A stretch of DNA of 64,000 bases. It comes from Xiphophorus maculatus (taxonomy: Eukaryota; Chordata; Actinopteri; Cyprinodontiformes; Poeciliidae). The stretch covers positions 14,986,501-15,050,500 of the forward strand of contig NC_036447.1 in NCBI RefSeq assembly GCF_002775205.1, read 5' to 3'. Both the position numbers and the translations under genes were made by a program. The notes beneath the pieces are model-generated. The model saw only the letters and a list, made by a program, of their open reading frames with translations. It was not told the DNA's origin and searched no databases. Below, piece after piece: positions 42,870 through 56,700 of this stretch (positions are counted from its first letter, which is position 1; each line of letters opens with the position of its first letter).

Positions 42870-44266
42870 CTGTGAAGAAGAGAATTCAAACAAAACGAGG
42901 AGCACTGATCAACTATGAGCACAATTTGATATTTGTTATTCTTCACAAAACGTCAAGCACCTGTGGGATTCCTTACACTGTCTGTGAAAGTCTTATGTAA
43001 TACCTAAGCCTGTAGTAAACTGTGAAGAGAATACCTGCTGACCAAGAAGTAATGGGTGACACACTGTTTCTTTTTAAACACTGCAGTTTGAAAATCTTAG
43101 ACACTTGAACAAAAAGAAAAATAAAGAGTAATTTAAAATCCTCACAGGTTAGCACCCATTTAAAAGGGTTTGATCACCAATTTTATAAGCTCTTGGCAAA
43201 CAGTGAGATGTTCTTCTTTTATTGTGACTTGTAAATTAGTACACCACTGAAAAGTAAACTGTATGTGTTTTTTATTCTGTTTTTATGCATTTAATATTTC
43301 TATCTCTATGTGAATTAAGTTGCCTGTCACTTTGAAAATGTTGCACAAAAATGTCCCAAAGTAAAAATCAGATAGATTTATGAGACATAAATCTATTTTT
43401 TTCAGTCATTTATTTCTACTAATTGCGAAGATTGCTGCTTTCAGGTAATGAGAAACTGAAAATTAGTTTTGGAAAAAAAAAATTACATTAGATGGTTTTT
43501 AAAAACAGAGTGGTCAAGTGGTTGGTCAGCACTCATTCGCCAACATAAGATAAATGTTTTGTTGATCTTATGTAATATTCTATTTTACTCAGACACCAAA
43601 TGTAAGGTTTTTCTCATGTTTAAGCAACAATCATCACAAAAGTCCCAAAAGAAATAAAGGCATCTAATAACTATGTGAAATTAATAAACATATAATTTCA
43701 CTTGCTAAATGAGTGACAAAAATATTGAAGTTTTTCACATTTGGATTTGTACTTGTAAATTCTACCAATACTTAGTGGTCACCATATTGATGGTCACATT
43801 AGTGACCTTAGTGGTCACTAATGTAATGTTCTAATGTTATTCATTAGAACATTACATTACATGTTCTAATGAATAACATGAGAACATTAAGAAAGCTTTA
43901 CTAAGCAGACTTTTACTCTTTCTGAAGACGTTTCTGGCTTTGGATTCAGTTATATTATAGGCTGTGAAGAAAGTAGATAGCCAAATAAACATTCTTATTT
44001 AAAAATGGTAAATGAGCTAGTATCACAATGTTCATGCATTAATGTAACATTTTGCTACTTAATCAGAGGAAAGCATGAACAGCATATTTGAACAGCATGC
44101 AACCTGTTGCACGTAGATTTCGCCTACATTAAGACAGCGTCGCAAAAAAAAAAAAAAAAACGTAAGCCGAATTGTGCCAACAGTCTGCGGATATGTAATA
44201 ACTTTTACTGGAAGAAACAAGAAAGCAAATGCTTCAAAGAGACGTGAACATTTGGTGCAAACTCAC
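42870..44266 (-). other. bdh2 5' UTR intron
   Basis: It runs from the GTGAGT donor of the leader exon (44261-44266) to the CTTCTTCACAG acceptor just before the start-codon exon. It contains a cluster of inverted repeats at 43792-43880 and a 17-A tract near 44144. Confidence 0.7.
43792..43880. repeat. Cluster of overlapping inverted repeats
   Basis: GGTCAC (43792-43797) pairs with GTGACC (43802-43807). TAATGTAATGTTCTAATG (43819-43836) pairs exactly with 43842-43859 across a five-base loop. The motif ATGTTCTAATGAATAACAT then follows, giving alternative pairings with the same arms. Confidence 0.9.
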
Positions 44267-44356
44267 CGTCGTCTTTTCGACTGAGACACAGCTGCACTAA
44301 GCAAAGCCACACGTGACTCCCTTCTTGCGCAGTGATTGGTTGAAAAGCCGGAAGTG
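44267..44356 (-). promoter_or_regulatory. bdh2: bdh2 leader exon and promoter
   Basis: The leader exon ends GACGACG|GTGAGT. Within 90 bases upstream lie a CACGTG E-box (44310-44315), an inverted CCAAT (ATTGG, 44335-44339) and an ETS-type CCGGAAGTG (44348-44356). No TATA box is seen. The exact transcription start is not known. Confidence 0.6.
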
Positions 44357-44399
44357 GCACTGTAAAGGTAAAAAAAAAACCCTCCATAAGTAACTCCGA

Positions 44400-47300
44400 A
44401 GTCCTCTCATGAAAGACTTACTGCATGGTCTGCAGGTGTTTCACAGTAAAAATTGTTACACATTATTCAAAGCTATTGAGGCCCTTAGCATAGTAAATTA
44501 GGTCTTTAACAATGTTTGCAAACTGTAGCCAGCAGGAGTCAGTGCTGTTCTTTTAGTTTGGAGGCTGAAAAGTAAGAAAGAAAATTGTTTAAAAAGTTGA
44601 ATGACATGAAGGAATAATGCTACTTTTTTATGTTACTGAGAGCTACATAATTTATTCTTCTTTTCTGGGGGGGATAATTTATGTTTCTCTTTTTTCTTCT
44701 TGTTTTAGTTTGTGATTATCATTATTACAGAAAATCATCTGTATTCCAAGAGTCTCTAGTCTAATTAAACATAATCTCAGTCGGTGACCTGTATGTACAT
44801 CTGTGTCATTTGCTTTCCGAGGCACCAACATACAATATATAATGAAACATTCATTTGCTGTAGAGCTTATCATTGGCCTCGGTAAGACACTTGTCAAAAC
44901 TGACCTTTGATATCTGGTCAAAGTTCTGCATGAGGCTGTGCATGGGGATAAAGGCCCTGAAAATTTAATAGCAAAGAAAACACCTTTAGTTCAATAAATG
45001 TCTTAAGTATCAGTACCTGTACTTGTATCAACGTATCAATCAACTTGTATCGTTCTTTGATTAAAATTCTAATTAATAAACTAAAATTCTAGTTAATATT
45101 TTTCTGGAATTTTCTAAAATTGTTTAGTGTAAATAAAATGTCTTTTTAATATATGTATATAATAATATATATAATATGTCTTTTTTGGCATGCTCTTCTT
45201 TTATCCCATGCTCATTCAGCTGTTTGTCTCAACGCTTGTGACCCTCAGGAATATATAAACATGCAAAACATTTTGTCAGTACAATTCATCAACACGATTC
45301 TCACTGTAATAAATTGATTTTAAGCTTCCACGTGTCTTATGACTTTGTCTTCCAGCTCTCCTGTTAGATGCCCCAGAGATATTTTGGACCAAGATGTTTT
45401 TTTATCTCCTGCACAACACAAATCTCTTGGCTACTACATCCAAAACGAGAAACATCATAGTGATTAAAGAACACCAGAACACACTATGTTCCAAAAGCTC
45501 TGAAAAGCCTCCAGCTAATCCTAAATGCCGTGCCAGCAGTTTGGATGCAAAATGGAAGGAGATATCATTTTAATAAAATTATTTTCAATTCTTTATGAAA
45601 AATATTGGTTAAATTTAAAGCACTTTTCACAGACTGGAGAGTTGATAGAGCCTCAAAATTTCTAAAGGAAGAGTGGAGGAATGTGTTTACAGTTTACATT
45701 CAAGAGACAAAAATCTTCTTTGTTTTTAAAATTAGGCTAAACAGTTTTAAAGAAAATTCATTATTAGTGCTAAACTTTTGTAAATGGCAGATGTGTTACA
45801 TTTGTTAATTTTTTTGATCTTTAATTACACATGACAAACCTCATAACTAATCCTAAATATAAAACGTAGAATGCATGTATTTAGTTATGGGAGATAATGA
45901 TGGATTTCTGTCCTCACTATGAAAACAGATTTATCTTCTCTGCACAAGCTTTGTGAGACAAATTGCAACTCAGGGGCTGGATTCAAATGAACGCTGAATG
46001 CTTAATAAGCAGTACACAGCTGCTGCTGCTGCATAACAGACTCTGAGAATCCATAGAGAAGAAAATATAAGAGATTCTACCTAAGTTGCCGGATAGGTAT
46101 TGATGGGAAAGAATTTGATGTTCTTGTAGATTTTACTATTAGCCTTTGTAAAGTTAATTTAGACCAGTCGTTGTGTAATTCATGAATGCAAAGTTAAATT
46201 GTTAAGGAACACTTTCAAGAATGAGGCAAAGTAAACGCTACATTTATGTTACTTGTTGCAGCTCCTTAATGGTTTATTGACTGGTTTGAGTCAAAAGAGA
46301 AAATGAAATAACTCCCCTCCTGGAGGCAGCATATGCATTAAATCCAAGGAGATCTGTCAAGGAAGTCTATATGGCCAACTACGTTAGTTTAAATGTATCA
46401 GGTTAATGGGTGTTGAACCAATATAGTGCATTACCAGCATCGAAAGAGTTCATTTCAAAGCAAAGATTGCATCCGTTACAACAATTTGCTAAATAAATAA
46501 ATAAAATCATACTCTTGAACTCTCTCACTTTTTGTTATATTACAGACACATATTCTTGTGGCATAGTAACAATAGTAGTGCAGAAATGGGAAGTGAAATG
46601 AAAACATTTTTCAAAGGAAGATATAAACACACAAAAAGAAAGAAAGGGCGGTTGAATCTACCAAAAAGGTCAATTGTAAGGTGAAGACTGGTTCTCTGAC
46701 AGCTGCTTAGATCTCCAGACTCAAATGGGGTGATTGTTGACAGGTGTGTGATCTACAGCAGGCCAGCAGAGATATTCTATTTAGGAAGAAATCTTTCTCT
46801 CACACGCACAACCCCACGCCCGCACACACACACACACACACACACATTCCAAGACGGTATCTCAAATGGGCTGCTATATCTGGGAAAGAGTTACATTATA
46901 TTCCATCTAAACATCCTAAGCATACATTTTCATTCACAGGTTGACACTTGTATCTGCAGATTCTGTGAATTTCAATCCACATTCACAAAGTACAAAGATA
47001 TATGACTGGAGAAATTGTTCTGTTTTATTTCCAACTGTAAATTTTTATTTAAATCCAGGAAGATTTAAATCTTGTAGTCACAGTTCTATCTGAAAATCTT
47101 TCTAGTCAGCCAGTGTTGAAATGGTCATAAAAGGAAAACAGAAAAGCTGTGGACAGAATGTATGTGTTTGGTTCTCAATTAAAACTAAACAAATGGTTCA
47201 TGCTTACATAAGAACTAAGGCTCTGCTGGGGGAGAATGTTAGTTATGTTTCACTGTTTAATGACCAAACATAAATCCCTCACCAGCTTGTATAAATAATC

Positions 47301-50300
47301 ACCCTTGTAGTTGGATCTTTCTTTGTTAAATCTGTCACACTGCCATCTGAAATATCTTGAATCCACCAGTCATTTTCTCGTTTATAGCAGATGAAAGAGG
47401 AGAGCAAAGGAGCCATGATTGTCCATCAGTACAATTGACCACTTATCATAGAATACATTGGGTGAATTTAACGCCTCTATAATGTCAAGACTAAAACCAA
47501 CAGGGTAAAGTCTGGTATAACAGACCAACAACGCACTGCATTTCAAAAATATCTTCCTCTTTCACATTCAACTTGTTATTTTGTGAACATCTGAATAGAA
47601 AGAAAATCTCAATAGTGATTATTATTTACTTCAAATTAAAGTTTGAAGTAAATTAAAATTAAAATTGCTCAGTGTAATTTTGCAAAAAGTTATAAACAGA
47701 TGGTAACAGATGAAATATTTGCAAACGATCATCTTACCATCATCTTATCATCTTAACAAAAAGATGCAAAGAATCTAATAACAATTAACAAGACATTAAC
47801 AAGTCAAATTTTTTAACAGAGGAAAGGAAGAAAGTATGTGTTGCTTTTTCCATTTTGAGCTACTGATCCCCCTAAAGGATACGTTTCAAGCCTTCTGCTG
47901 TTGCCACGCTGATGTCTCGTCAGCCAGGCTGGGTTTAAAAAGCGAACAGATGGTCTTTCAGTATTAGTACCCAGTCAAATATGAATTCTTTCTGAGCATT
48001 TTCTGTTTCCCTGTGACTTACTTCTAACATTTCTCTGTGCTACTGAGAGACTTCTTCCTGTGATCTCCTCAGGGACCTGTTTGGGAAAGTTTCTCCATGA
48101 CTAACAAACCACATAATAGATTTACCTACATGGAAACTTCCCTGCTCCATCATTACTTTCTGAGGGGTGCAGCCAAAAAACTTAAGTCTGTTACCATAAC
48201 CCACAACTACACCCTGGCAGCTCCTCCTCTCAGGTCTGAGCTTATTCTTCAGCCTACCTGCCTTCCAACATGTGTTTGGAAATCAGCATTTTATATCTTA
48301 ATTCAGAATAAAAACCTACTTGGACCTGCTCCTCTGGAATCAGCATCGGGCTTCCCCTGATTTCATCTGAACCAGCAAGTGCCATTTGTCAAGCCATTCT
48401 AATTCAGTTTTTTTCTGCTCAGAAAGAAACAACTGTGGACAGTTATTCAGAGTACTCAATGTCTTGTAAAGTGAACATCTTAAACTTTTTTCTGATTTCT
48501 TGGAATGTACCGCATGGGAGTCTTTAATATATCAGAAATTATTATGTCTCTTTGCAGGTTGAATAAAAGTTTCTAGACAGATAAAAAAGTGGCAATGAAA
48601 ACTTTAAAGTCTTTTAAGGACTTTAATGTATGATGGTTGGTTTTGGAAATGCCCAAAACCTTCATACTTTATTTTTCAGATATTCATCACAAAACTCCTT
48701 TTCAGCACTTCTTTCATAGATTCATAAATAGCGTATTTTCAAGCGTATCTACAGCAGCCTTGCATGGTTTTGTTGAGGAACAAAAAATAAATACAGTTTT
48801 TGTGTTTATGTGCCAGGGTCAAAGATTCGTGCATATTCGTATATGCATATTTGTTAAGATCTTTTTTGATGTGCAGTTTTACAAGGTTTTGTTTTACCTT
48901 TGTACAATGAGATTATTTGGAGCTGTACAAAGAACTGGAAGGTTTTCCATCAGTGCAACCCACATACTCATCTCAACCCACAAATGCTTTGCACTTTTTA
49001 AAGAGAATCAAATGTTACTGCCAACAGCAGTCACAGCACAGATTCTTTTATTATTGCAAAGAAAGACAAAAAATCCACAGAACAAACTTCCTTACTTTTT
49101 GTGCCAAACGTTGTAATAAAAAAATATCTCATTAAAAGAAAAAGAAACTCCTTTGGAAAATATTAAAGAAGGGCTTAAGAAAGACTTTTTAGCCTTCTGA
49201 ATATATGATAACCAACAGAAAAAGAAGGATTAAATGGCAGACTTTTAATTGCATTTGTGTAAAGCAGTGGACGAAACTGACAAATGGAAAATAAAAAGAG
49301 ACCCAGGACGTACCTCAGTAGTAAATGCTGTGTCCAACTAACTTACTCTCAGCCTGGCAGCTGTTTTAACAAAGTCATTGAAACAAAAATGAGACTTCAA
49401 AGAAGGAACACCAGCAGCAACTAACTTCAGAAATTTGTCAAGTTCTTTTGTTGCTATCACTCTGTAGCCTGATGTGGTTATTTACAAAATGTCTGGTCGG
49501 CAGATTAAGTGAAGCTATTACCTGGAAATTCCCTGAAAATTCAAGAAAAGATGCTATAAAAAGGGAGCTGAAGGCAGTCAAACCCATTGTAGAGCTGTGT
49601 TGTTGAGGCACAAAAAGTGTAGCTAAAATAAAACAGGGAATAGAAGTCTTTACTCTTATTGTGACCTGATCGGTGCTTGTTTTCAACTGTGTGATGAGAA
49701 CTCACAATGGGCACATACCGATTTACTTCAGTTTGTGCAATCCAAGTGCTCCCAGCAAGAAAGAAAACCAAGAGTTCTTGGAAATAAGCTTTCAAGAGGT
49801 TTGCAACAGAGCTTGACAGGCAAACGTTATTCAAAATCTTTTAGCTGTCAGTAGGTGAGGATGTTTGTGTAGGGAAAAAGACATTAAAGAAACTATTACA
49901 CTAGATGTAGTGCAGACGCTGACCATTTTCATTGAATTTGGACCCAGAGAAAGATGATATCTGCTACATTACTTGTCATGTTACAAATTAAGGCAACACA
50001 CCAGGTAATTCTATTGCGCTGCTCCTGCTTACAGCATTAACAGGAAGACAAGTCCAAAGCAAGGCACATATGTTTTGAAAGACATTAATTATATTTAATA
50101 CAATTGTTTTCTCAGAGCTCTAGTATTGGAAATGACTTGATGTAATGTAATAAAAATACTAAAAGTCAATCTCTTGTTTACTCTTGATCTAATTGTTCTG
50201 CAAAGATAGCCACATTTATACTATACTGTTTGTATTATAAGAAATAAAATAAGCTTTTGTTCAAAATTGTGTAAAGTTGATAGAATTTTCTAGCACAAAA

Positions 50301-51494
50301 TCTTCTTCACAAAGCCTTGCCGGAGGATATAGTTTGCTGCCACAAGGGATAATTTTGGCCAACCAGATCTTATTTCAAAGTAGTGTTGTGGGAATATGGT
50401 ACAAAAACACACAATAGCATGTGATAACGGTTTGTACACCTTGTGCCAAAAGTGTCTGGCTTCGTATCAGCGAGGCAATGACACAATAGAACTTGTGGGG
50501 CTTGTGGGCATGAATAGGTCAGAGCTATTCTTGAAAAGGCCCTGAGATGAAGCGCCCTAATTAACATGAGCTCAAGAGGTCTTAATTGTGATTTGCTGTG
50601 ATAGGATCCCCTTCAGTCATAACAAATTACATTCACACAGCCAGCATCAAGGAGAGCTTTAAGTGTCACATTACAAAAAGAACTTGTGGCAAATGAAGCA
50701 GATTATGGCTGGGAAAAAGGTTAAAGACTGTAATCAGATGTGATTATTCATCAGGGAGTAAAATCGACAGGCTCAGTTTTAGAACTGTTTTAGAAAAATA
50801 TTCAAAAATGCTGGCTCATGCTTTCTTATAATATCATAAACAGTTTGAATTAACATTTAATATTGTACAGTAAAGACAGTAACCTATCATAGTGATATGA
50901 CAGTTTTCTGAAAAGTAACAACTGAATCCATGTGTTTTGGAAAGATTCTGACATGCCGACTTGAAACCTGCTTTGATTCACAATCTGTCTGTGAGCCTGG
51001 TGAAGTAAGCAGATAATTATTTTCCAATCTCAGAATGTTTGTGTCGTTGACTGACAGCAGATTCTGAGAACAACAAATTATTTAATAAATGCTTTCATGG
51101 AGCTTGCATGCAGATCACATTTGACCAGATTTCTGAATCTCCATACTAATGTAATTTATTACTACCTCATGAATCTGATTTCAGACATTGCTTTGCGTCT
51201 TATGAAAACTCTGCTTTGGTCGGTTCAACACCTCGACCAACATCTCATCATCTTTATTTCCGTTTCATCTTCTCCTCTTTGCACCGTCCACCTCCTGTCT
51301 GACCTTCACTTGCTATGTCAAGCACAATCTGCACCTCAAGCTGGGATAATAATGAAGATGACAAAAAAAAGTGAGCATCTCCTCTTTGCCTGAACAAGCA
51401 AGACTGATAGGTTCAGTGAGGTCAAGTGCGTCTGCCAGGCAACAATGTAAATTGAGTTGAGTTGATAAACTTGCTTTCAAAATCAGACTTAGTT
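44400..51494. other. Gene-free region, left part
   Basis: No exon recognised on either strand. Contents: a (CA)n run at 46823-46845, scattered A/T tracts and unassigned unique sequence. The longest open frame (48637-49116, 159 codons) resembles no known protein and has low-complexity, Phe-rich translation typical of chance. Confidence 0.7.
46823..46845. repeat. (CA)n microsatellite
   Basis: Uninterrupted CA dinucleotides following CGCACGCACAACCCCACGCC-like sequence. Confidence 0.9.
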
Positions 51495-52605
51495 CAGCGG
51501 CAAATTGTCACTTCCAAACTTCCAGCTGCATTATTGGGCAGCCCACATCCATAAAATTTCATTTTGGTTTCGATCTGTGGACTTCCCATGGTGCAAGTTG
51601 GAGGCACAATCGTGCTCCCTATCCTCACTAATTGCTCTTCTCACTTCCCCTATGACATCCAACCCCTCTGGCTTTACAAACAATCTTATAGTTTGTATTG
51701 TATTAAAAACTTGGTGCCAGTTTAGGAGGCACTTCAAATTTAACTCAGCATCTACTGTACACTTGCTTCTTTAATGAAGAATCACTTGTTTCAACCAGCA
51801 CTCACAGATTCAACCTTTTCATCATGGGGTAATAAAGGGCTGACATATTTTAATGATTTTTACAAGGAAGGTATCTTTCGCAGCTTCACAGACCTTTCAC
51901 TAGAATTTCATTTCCCTTCTTCTCACCTATTCCGGTACTTTCAAATTAGACACTGTGCCAAAGTTTTGTTTCCCAGTTTTCCGAACTTGCACTGGGAGAT
52001 GTTTCTGAGCTGGGATCCTCTTCAAAGGTCATATATCTCTAAAGTTTACAATGAAATTCTGTCTTTTGATTCTTCACCAATTACCAAGGTCAAGGCGGCC
52101 TGGGAGCTTGAACTGGGTCTAAATTTAGGAGAGGACTGGTGGAACAATGCTCTTAAGAAAATTCATACAAGTTCAATCTGTGCTCGACTTTCACTCATAC
52201 AGTTTAAAGTTCTCTTTAGGGTTCATCTCGCCAAAACTCGCTTGTCTCAATTCTTCTCCTCTGTTTCTGACAATTGTGATAAATGTCATGCACCTTCCTG
52301 TAATTTAACTCACATGTTTTATTCCTGTTCATCACTCCATAGTTTTTGGCACACCTACTTTGATACAATGTCAAAGATACTCTCAGTGGTTATTAAACCC
52401 TCTCCCCATGCTGCCATATTTGGGCTCCCAGTTGACTACAAACACTTCACTTCAAACCAATTGGATATTTTAGCATTTACTTCCTTATTGGCAAGACGTC
52501 GTCTTCCTTTTCATGGAAATTAACTAATCACCCTCTAGCGGTCAGTGGCTTAAAGACACCATGTCTTTTCTAAAATTGGAGAGGATTAGATATTCAGTAA
52601 AATAC
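51495..52605 (+). mobile_element. 3' fragment of an L1-type LINE (ORF2 C-terminus), frameshifted
   Basis: Two adjoining open frames (51505-51774 and 51774-52523) read as the C-terminal part of fish L1 ORF2, after the reverse transcriptase. They contain SLPNFQLHYWAAHI, WCKLEAQSCS and TWCQFRRHF, then KNHLFQPALTDSTF. Next comes a Cys/His segment (CDKC ... LTHMFYSC) followed by FWHTYFDTMSKILSV and AIFGLP. The frame shifts at about 51772 and again near 52520, after which QWLKDTMSFLKLERIRY can be read in another frame. The 5' end is truncated and the endonuclease and RT core are absent. It is a dead copy. Confidence 0.9.
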
Positions 52606-53770
52606 AATAAAATACCCCTAACTGTAAGTAAGTAAGTAATATGTCACGTAAGTAATGTCACGTAAGTAGTAGACAGAGTACTCCTGTGTATAATCTAATC
52701 TCAATATGAATCCATCTTTTCTGAAAAGACCTCAGGGGTTTGTTAGAGAACATCAGTAAACAAACAGCATCACAAAGACCAAGAAACACTCCAGACAAGT
52801 TGCAGAGAAGTAAAGCAGGGTTAGATCATAAAAGGATTAGGTTATAAAAGAACATCTTGAGCTCGTGAAATATTATCACTGTTTAATCCATCAACTGAAG
52901 TGGAAAATGTAAGGCTAAATTAACTTGAAACAACAAACCATTGGAGTACTGGCCATCCAAGGAAAGCAATAATAAGAACAGCAGCCAAGAGATAACTTTG
53001 CGGAAGCTAAAAAGATGCACTGCTTAGCAGGGAGAATCTGTTAACATGACAACTATTAGTCATGAAAAAGCCATTGTTGAAAGAAAGCCATAAGACATGC
53101 AATTGTAATGTGTCCAAAATCTTTAAGGACGTATTTAAGAAGGGAGTCTGGTCAGGTGAAAGCTAAAATATATATTTTTTCTCTTATTTTTTGCTTTCTT
53201 GCAGGTACAAGGAAGCTGGTCAGAATTGGTTGCACGATGGATAAGATAGATACAGGGAGGCCCTGGAAGAAAATAGTTTTAGACCAAGGCAGAGGTCAAT
53301 CTTTCTGCAAGACAATGGAGCTAAACAAACAACCAAACATGTAATGTAATGGTTTAGATCAAAATGTTTCAATGTATTCTAGAAAGTCCAAACTTAAAAC
53401 TTGCTAAGAATTTGAAGTAAAGCCTGAAACGTGATGCTCTCCATCTAATCTGACTGGGTTTAAACTACTTCATGAAGAAGAATGAGTAAAAATGTTTTTT
53501 TAAACAAGAAGATTTTCAGTGGTAATTGCAGAAAAAGAGGGGCCACAGAGAACTGACTCAAATTCACTGGATTATAATTACAGTTATATGTTCTGTCTTA
53601 TCAAAGAAACAATTCAGAGTTGTGCATACTTTTCCTCACTTCACAATTGTCCACTGCTTTATGTTGGCCTGTCACATAAAATGCTTGGAAAATCCCTGTG
53701 GTTGGAACTACAAAAAGGGAATTTGGAATGTAGGGGGGAATGGAAAGACAAACAAGCATAATAAATAAAT
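52606..53770 (+). mobile_element. Degraded Tc1-like transposon abutting the LINE
   Basis: Family landmarks in order: AAATACCCCTAACTG, GGGTTTGTTAGAGAACATCA, AGACCAAGAAACACTCCAGA, GGGAGAATCTGTTAACATGA, GCCATTGTTGAAAGAAAGCC, then CCTGGAAGAAAATAGTTTTAG, CAAGACAATGGAGC, CTCTCCATCTAATCTGACTG and TTGGCCTGTCACATAAAATG. These spell remnants of a helix-turn-helix and DDE transposase in sense orientation, with deletions and stops. Confidence 0.85.
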
Positions 53771-56700
53771 AACAAACTTGTTCAGCAGTAGAAATTATTG
53801 CCATTTAAACTAGCAACCAGGTGTTATGTTGGGTTTTGATCCTAATTATGTCTGCTAGAGGGATTTGTGCTGTCAGACAAGAACTAAGCATTTTTGCTGG
53901 TCAATTTCTTATGTGTTGGGCAAAAAAAGCTATTTACTTGTAAAACTAGCAAAGCTGAACTTCTACTTCTTTTTCATGCACCACTCTGCTCTTACTCTGC
54001 AGTAATTCATAATGATGGTACTTATAGTCATTATTCCTCTCACACACAGAGGAGATTTCCTTTAGTGGCATTTTTTTACAGCTTTAGAACAACAGTGAGT
54101 ACTGTTTAGAGAAAGTCTATCACAAATGTATGTATTTTTCTTTTCTAAGCCAGCACAGTTGGATGTCCTACACAGAAGCCCTATGGCTCAAACGAATGGA
54201 TTTCAATGTACAAAGGGTAAAGATTTTAAACAGTCTATGAGTTATGACGCTTGGCAACTACTGTTGCTTTGGAGGGAAACTGGTCCGAGTTGCTGTTCAG
54301 AGACAAAGTGAACAAAACATGGTGCAATCAATGCTTTTATTGATGAATTCATCTTTCAAAAAACTATGATAATTGTTCGTAAATTTGAAAGTACTTCATT
54401 TTGCACTTAAACTATTACGAATCTAACAGTGTGTGGTCAAGAGCAACAACTATGGTGATATCCTGCCTGGTTTTAAAAAGATAATGGCAAGATTAGCTGG
54501 GCAATGAAACATGACATTTTACATTTTAACTGTGCTACATTACTTGATCATCAGCAGCAGCCATCTGCATCCAACAAGAGCAGAAGCTTTACTCCCTACA
54601 GTATTCATGTTTTTGTTTACAGAGTGTCAAAAGAAAATGGATGGCATTTGCATTTGCAATAGAACTAATAGATTTTTAATAAAACAATGTATATGAGAAG
54701 GGGTTATGAGGTCATTTCTAAACAATCAGGAGCAGAAAACAGTCAGGGCATGTACCAATCTGTGCAGCAGTGGACAGGTCTGCAGGTTCACTCAGAGGTC
54801 AGAATGTAAAATGCTGAGAGAATCCACACCTAAGACCAATATATCAGACTCGACATGCCTCAGTTCGCAAGTTAAATGTTAAAGGTCATGATGGCACAGC
54901 TAAAATAAGGGATGGAAAAAGAGAGCTTGATGGCTCCTTTTGCCTGTAGAAAAAAAGACAATGATTAAATAAAGGTATTAGGAAAACTTGGTTGTAGTAA
55001 ATAGGTTTGCAAAACTGCATTTTTGATCTATATTGATGGATAAATGGGTGAAAGCCCCCATAAACCTGTTTGACAACAATAGGTTTATTTTGGCTATGAA
55101 TAAGTATTAAGCCAATTATTAACAAAATCCATTTTATTGAACATTACCCAGTCGGAGCATCACCTGATTATCAGGAAATAACAATCAAACTTCTCTCAGT
55201 CTCTATCAGTTATTTTATGAATACTTGTTGAGGTGTGGCATTATAGAACAATATAAAACAATAGATAACATAGTGAATTTGCGCACTGGCGCAAGCAATA
55301 CACACAAATACAGGATAGACACAACGTTTCTCCAAAGATTGATATTGAATCATGATACATTTTGATGGGGTTTAACTAAATTTTAATGAAAAGAGGAATA
55401 AATTGGTAACCAGAACAATACAATTATTTACTAATACACATACTAATACACAGGAAATGTGCTGTAAAGACAGTTTACAATGTTGCAGAGTCAGGCAAAA
55501 TGTCGTGTTTCTACTTTCTCATATGAGTGCCTCTTCTGTAATGCCTTGTCAACACACTGAAAGTAAGTGGAATTTAGTTTGTGGTGCTCATATCTCATTA
55601 CACTGTCACTTGTAGGATATGATATTTATGTGTTTGCCTCCTTTTTGCAAGTGCACAACTCTCCCCAGACAAGACAAAATGGAGATAAACCAAGAGAGGA
55701 GGTGTTTTACTATAAATCTACTCACTGAAACAGAAAGGATCTAATTTGCTGCAACAGGGACATTGATTGCTTAATGAACAAGAAGGCTGTAGCGTAAAGG
55801 TCGACTGGCTTAACATTAGTGTGGCGCATTCAGAGGAACACAGCATTTACCGCCTACTGTTTCTTCTGCTATTTCCTTCATCTTTTTGATGAATAATACA
55901 TTTATACTTTTGCTTCTTATAAAAGTCTTCATTAAATGGTACAACATAGAAAATGATGTCAGTGTATTCCGTGACACTTTTTTCTTGGATCATGGACATA
56001 TTCAGTGGATTCTACACTGCTTTTGTAATTGATAATTTTAGAATTGTTACCTTTTTTTTAAATTTTGTGTTACTTTTTTGCTTTGCTGTTTGTTGTCTTC
56101 AGTATTACCAATGTGTTCCGTTTTAGACATACACTGTTATGAAGATAGTAAATGTTGCAAACATCATGTCTCTGTAGACTTCTGACAAAAATGATTTGAT
56201 ACTAAATCAGAGGAAGCTACTGACTGTAATGGTGATAGAAATTAGTCACCTTAAAATTGCTTAACATTTATCACATGGCAAAAATTACAGCAATGTATTG
56301 CAGTATTTAGACTGCGTGTGTTCGTATGTGTCATTTGAGTTTATGAGTTTATTTGTTAAATAAATGCATGTCTACCTCTTATTTAAATATACACCAGTGC
56401 AAACCAGAGATAAGAACAGCGACTGAATTTTATGCTCTTATACACGTGGCTGTGTCTCTGGTTGATAAGTGACTTGGAAAACAAATTACAAATTGTATGG
56501 TCAGAAACAGAGAAAATCCACAAATTAACCAGAAATCATCTCATTACTTCTGTCTGAACAAACTTTCAGACGTTTTCTTATGTGGCTAAATAAAGTGCAT
56601 GATATATACTAAGCACTCTAAAAGATGGATTTGAGCCTGTTGACTGCTGTGGGTGGATTGGGCAGCGACAGCTGTGCAGACTTAACCTTAAATCTGTTAT

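Noticed and set aside
48637..49116. A 159-codon open frame on the plus strand
   Set aside because: Its translation is Phe/Leu-rich and resembles no family I know; it has no splice-site or promoter context and lies in AT-rich gene-free DNA. Chance is the simplest explanation.
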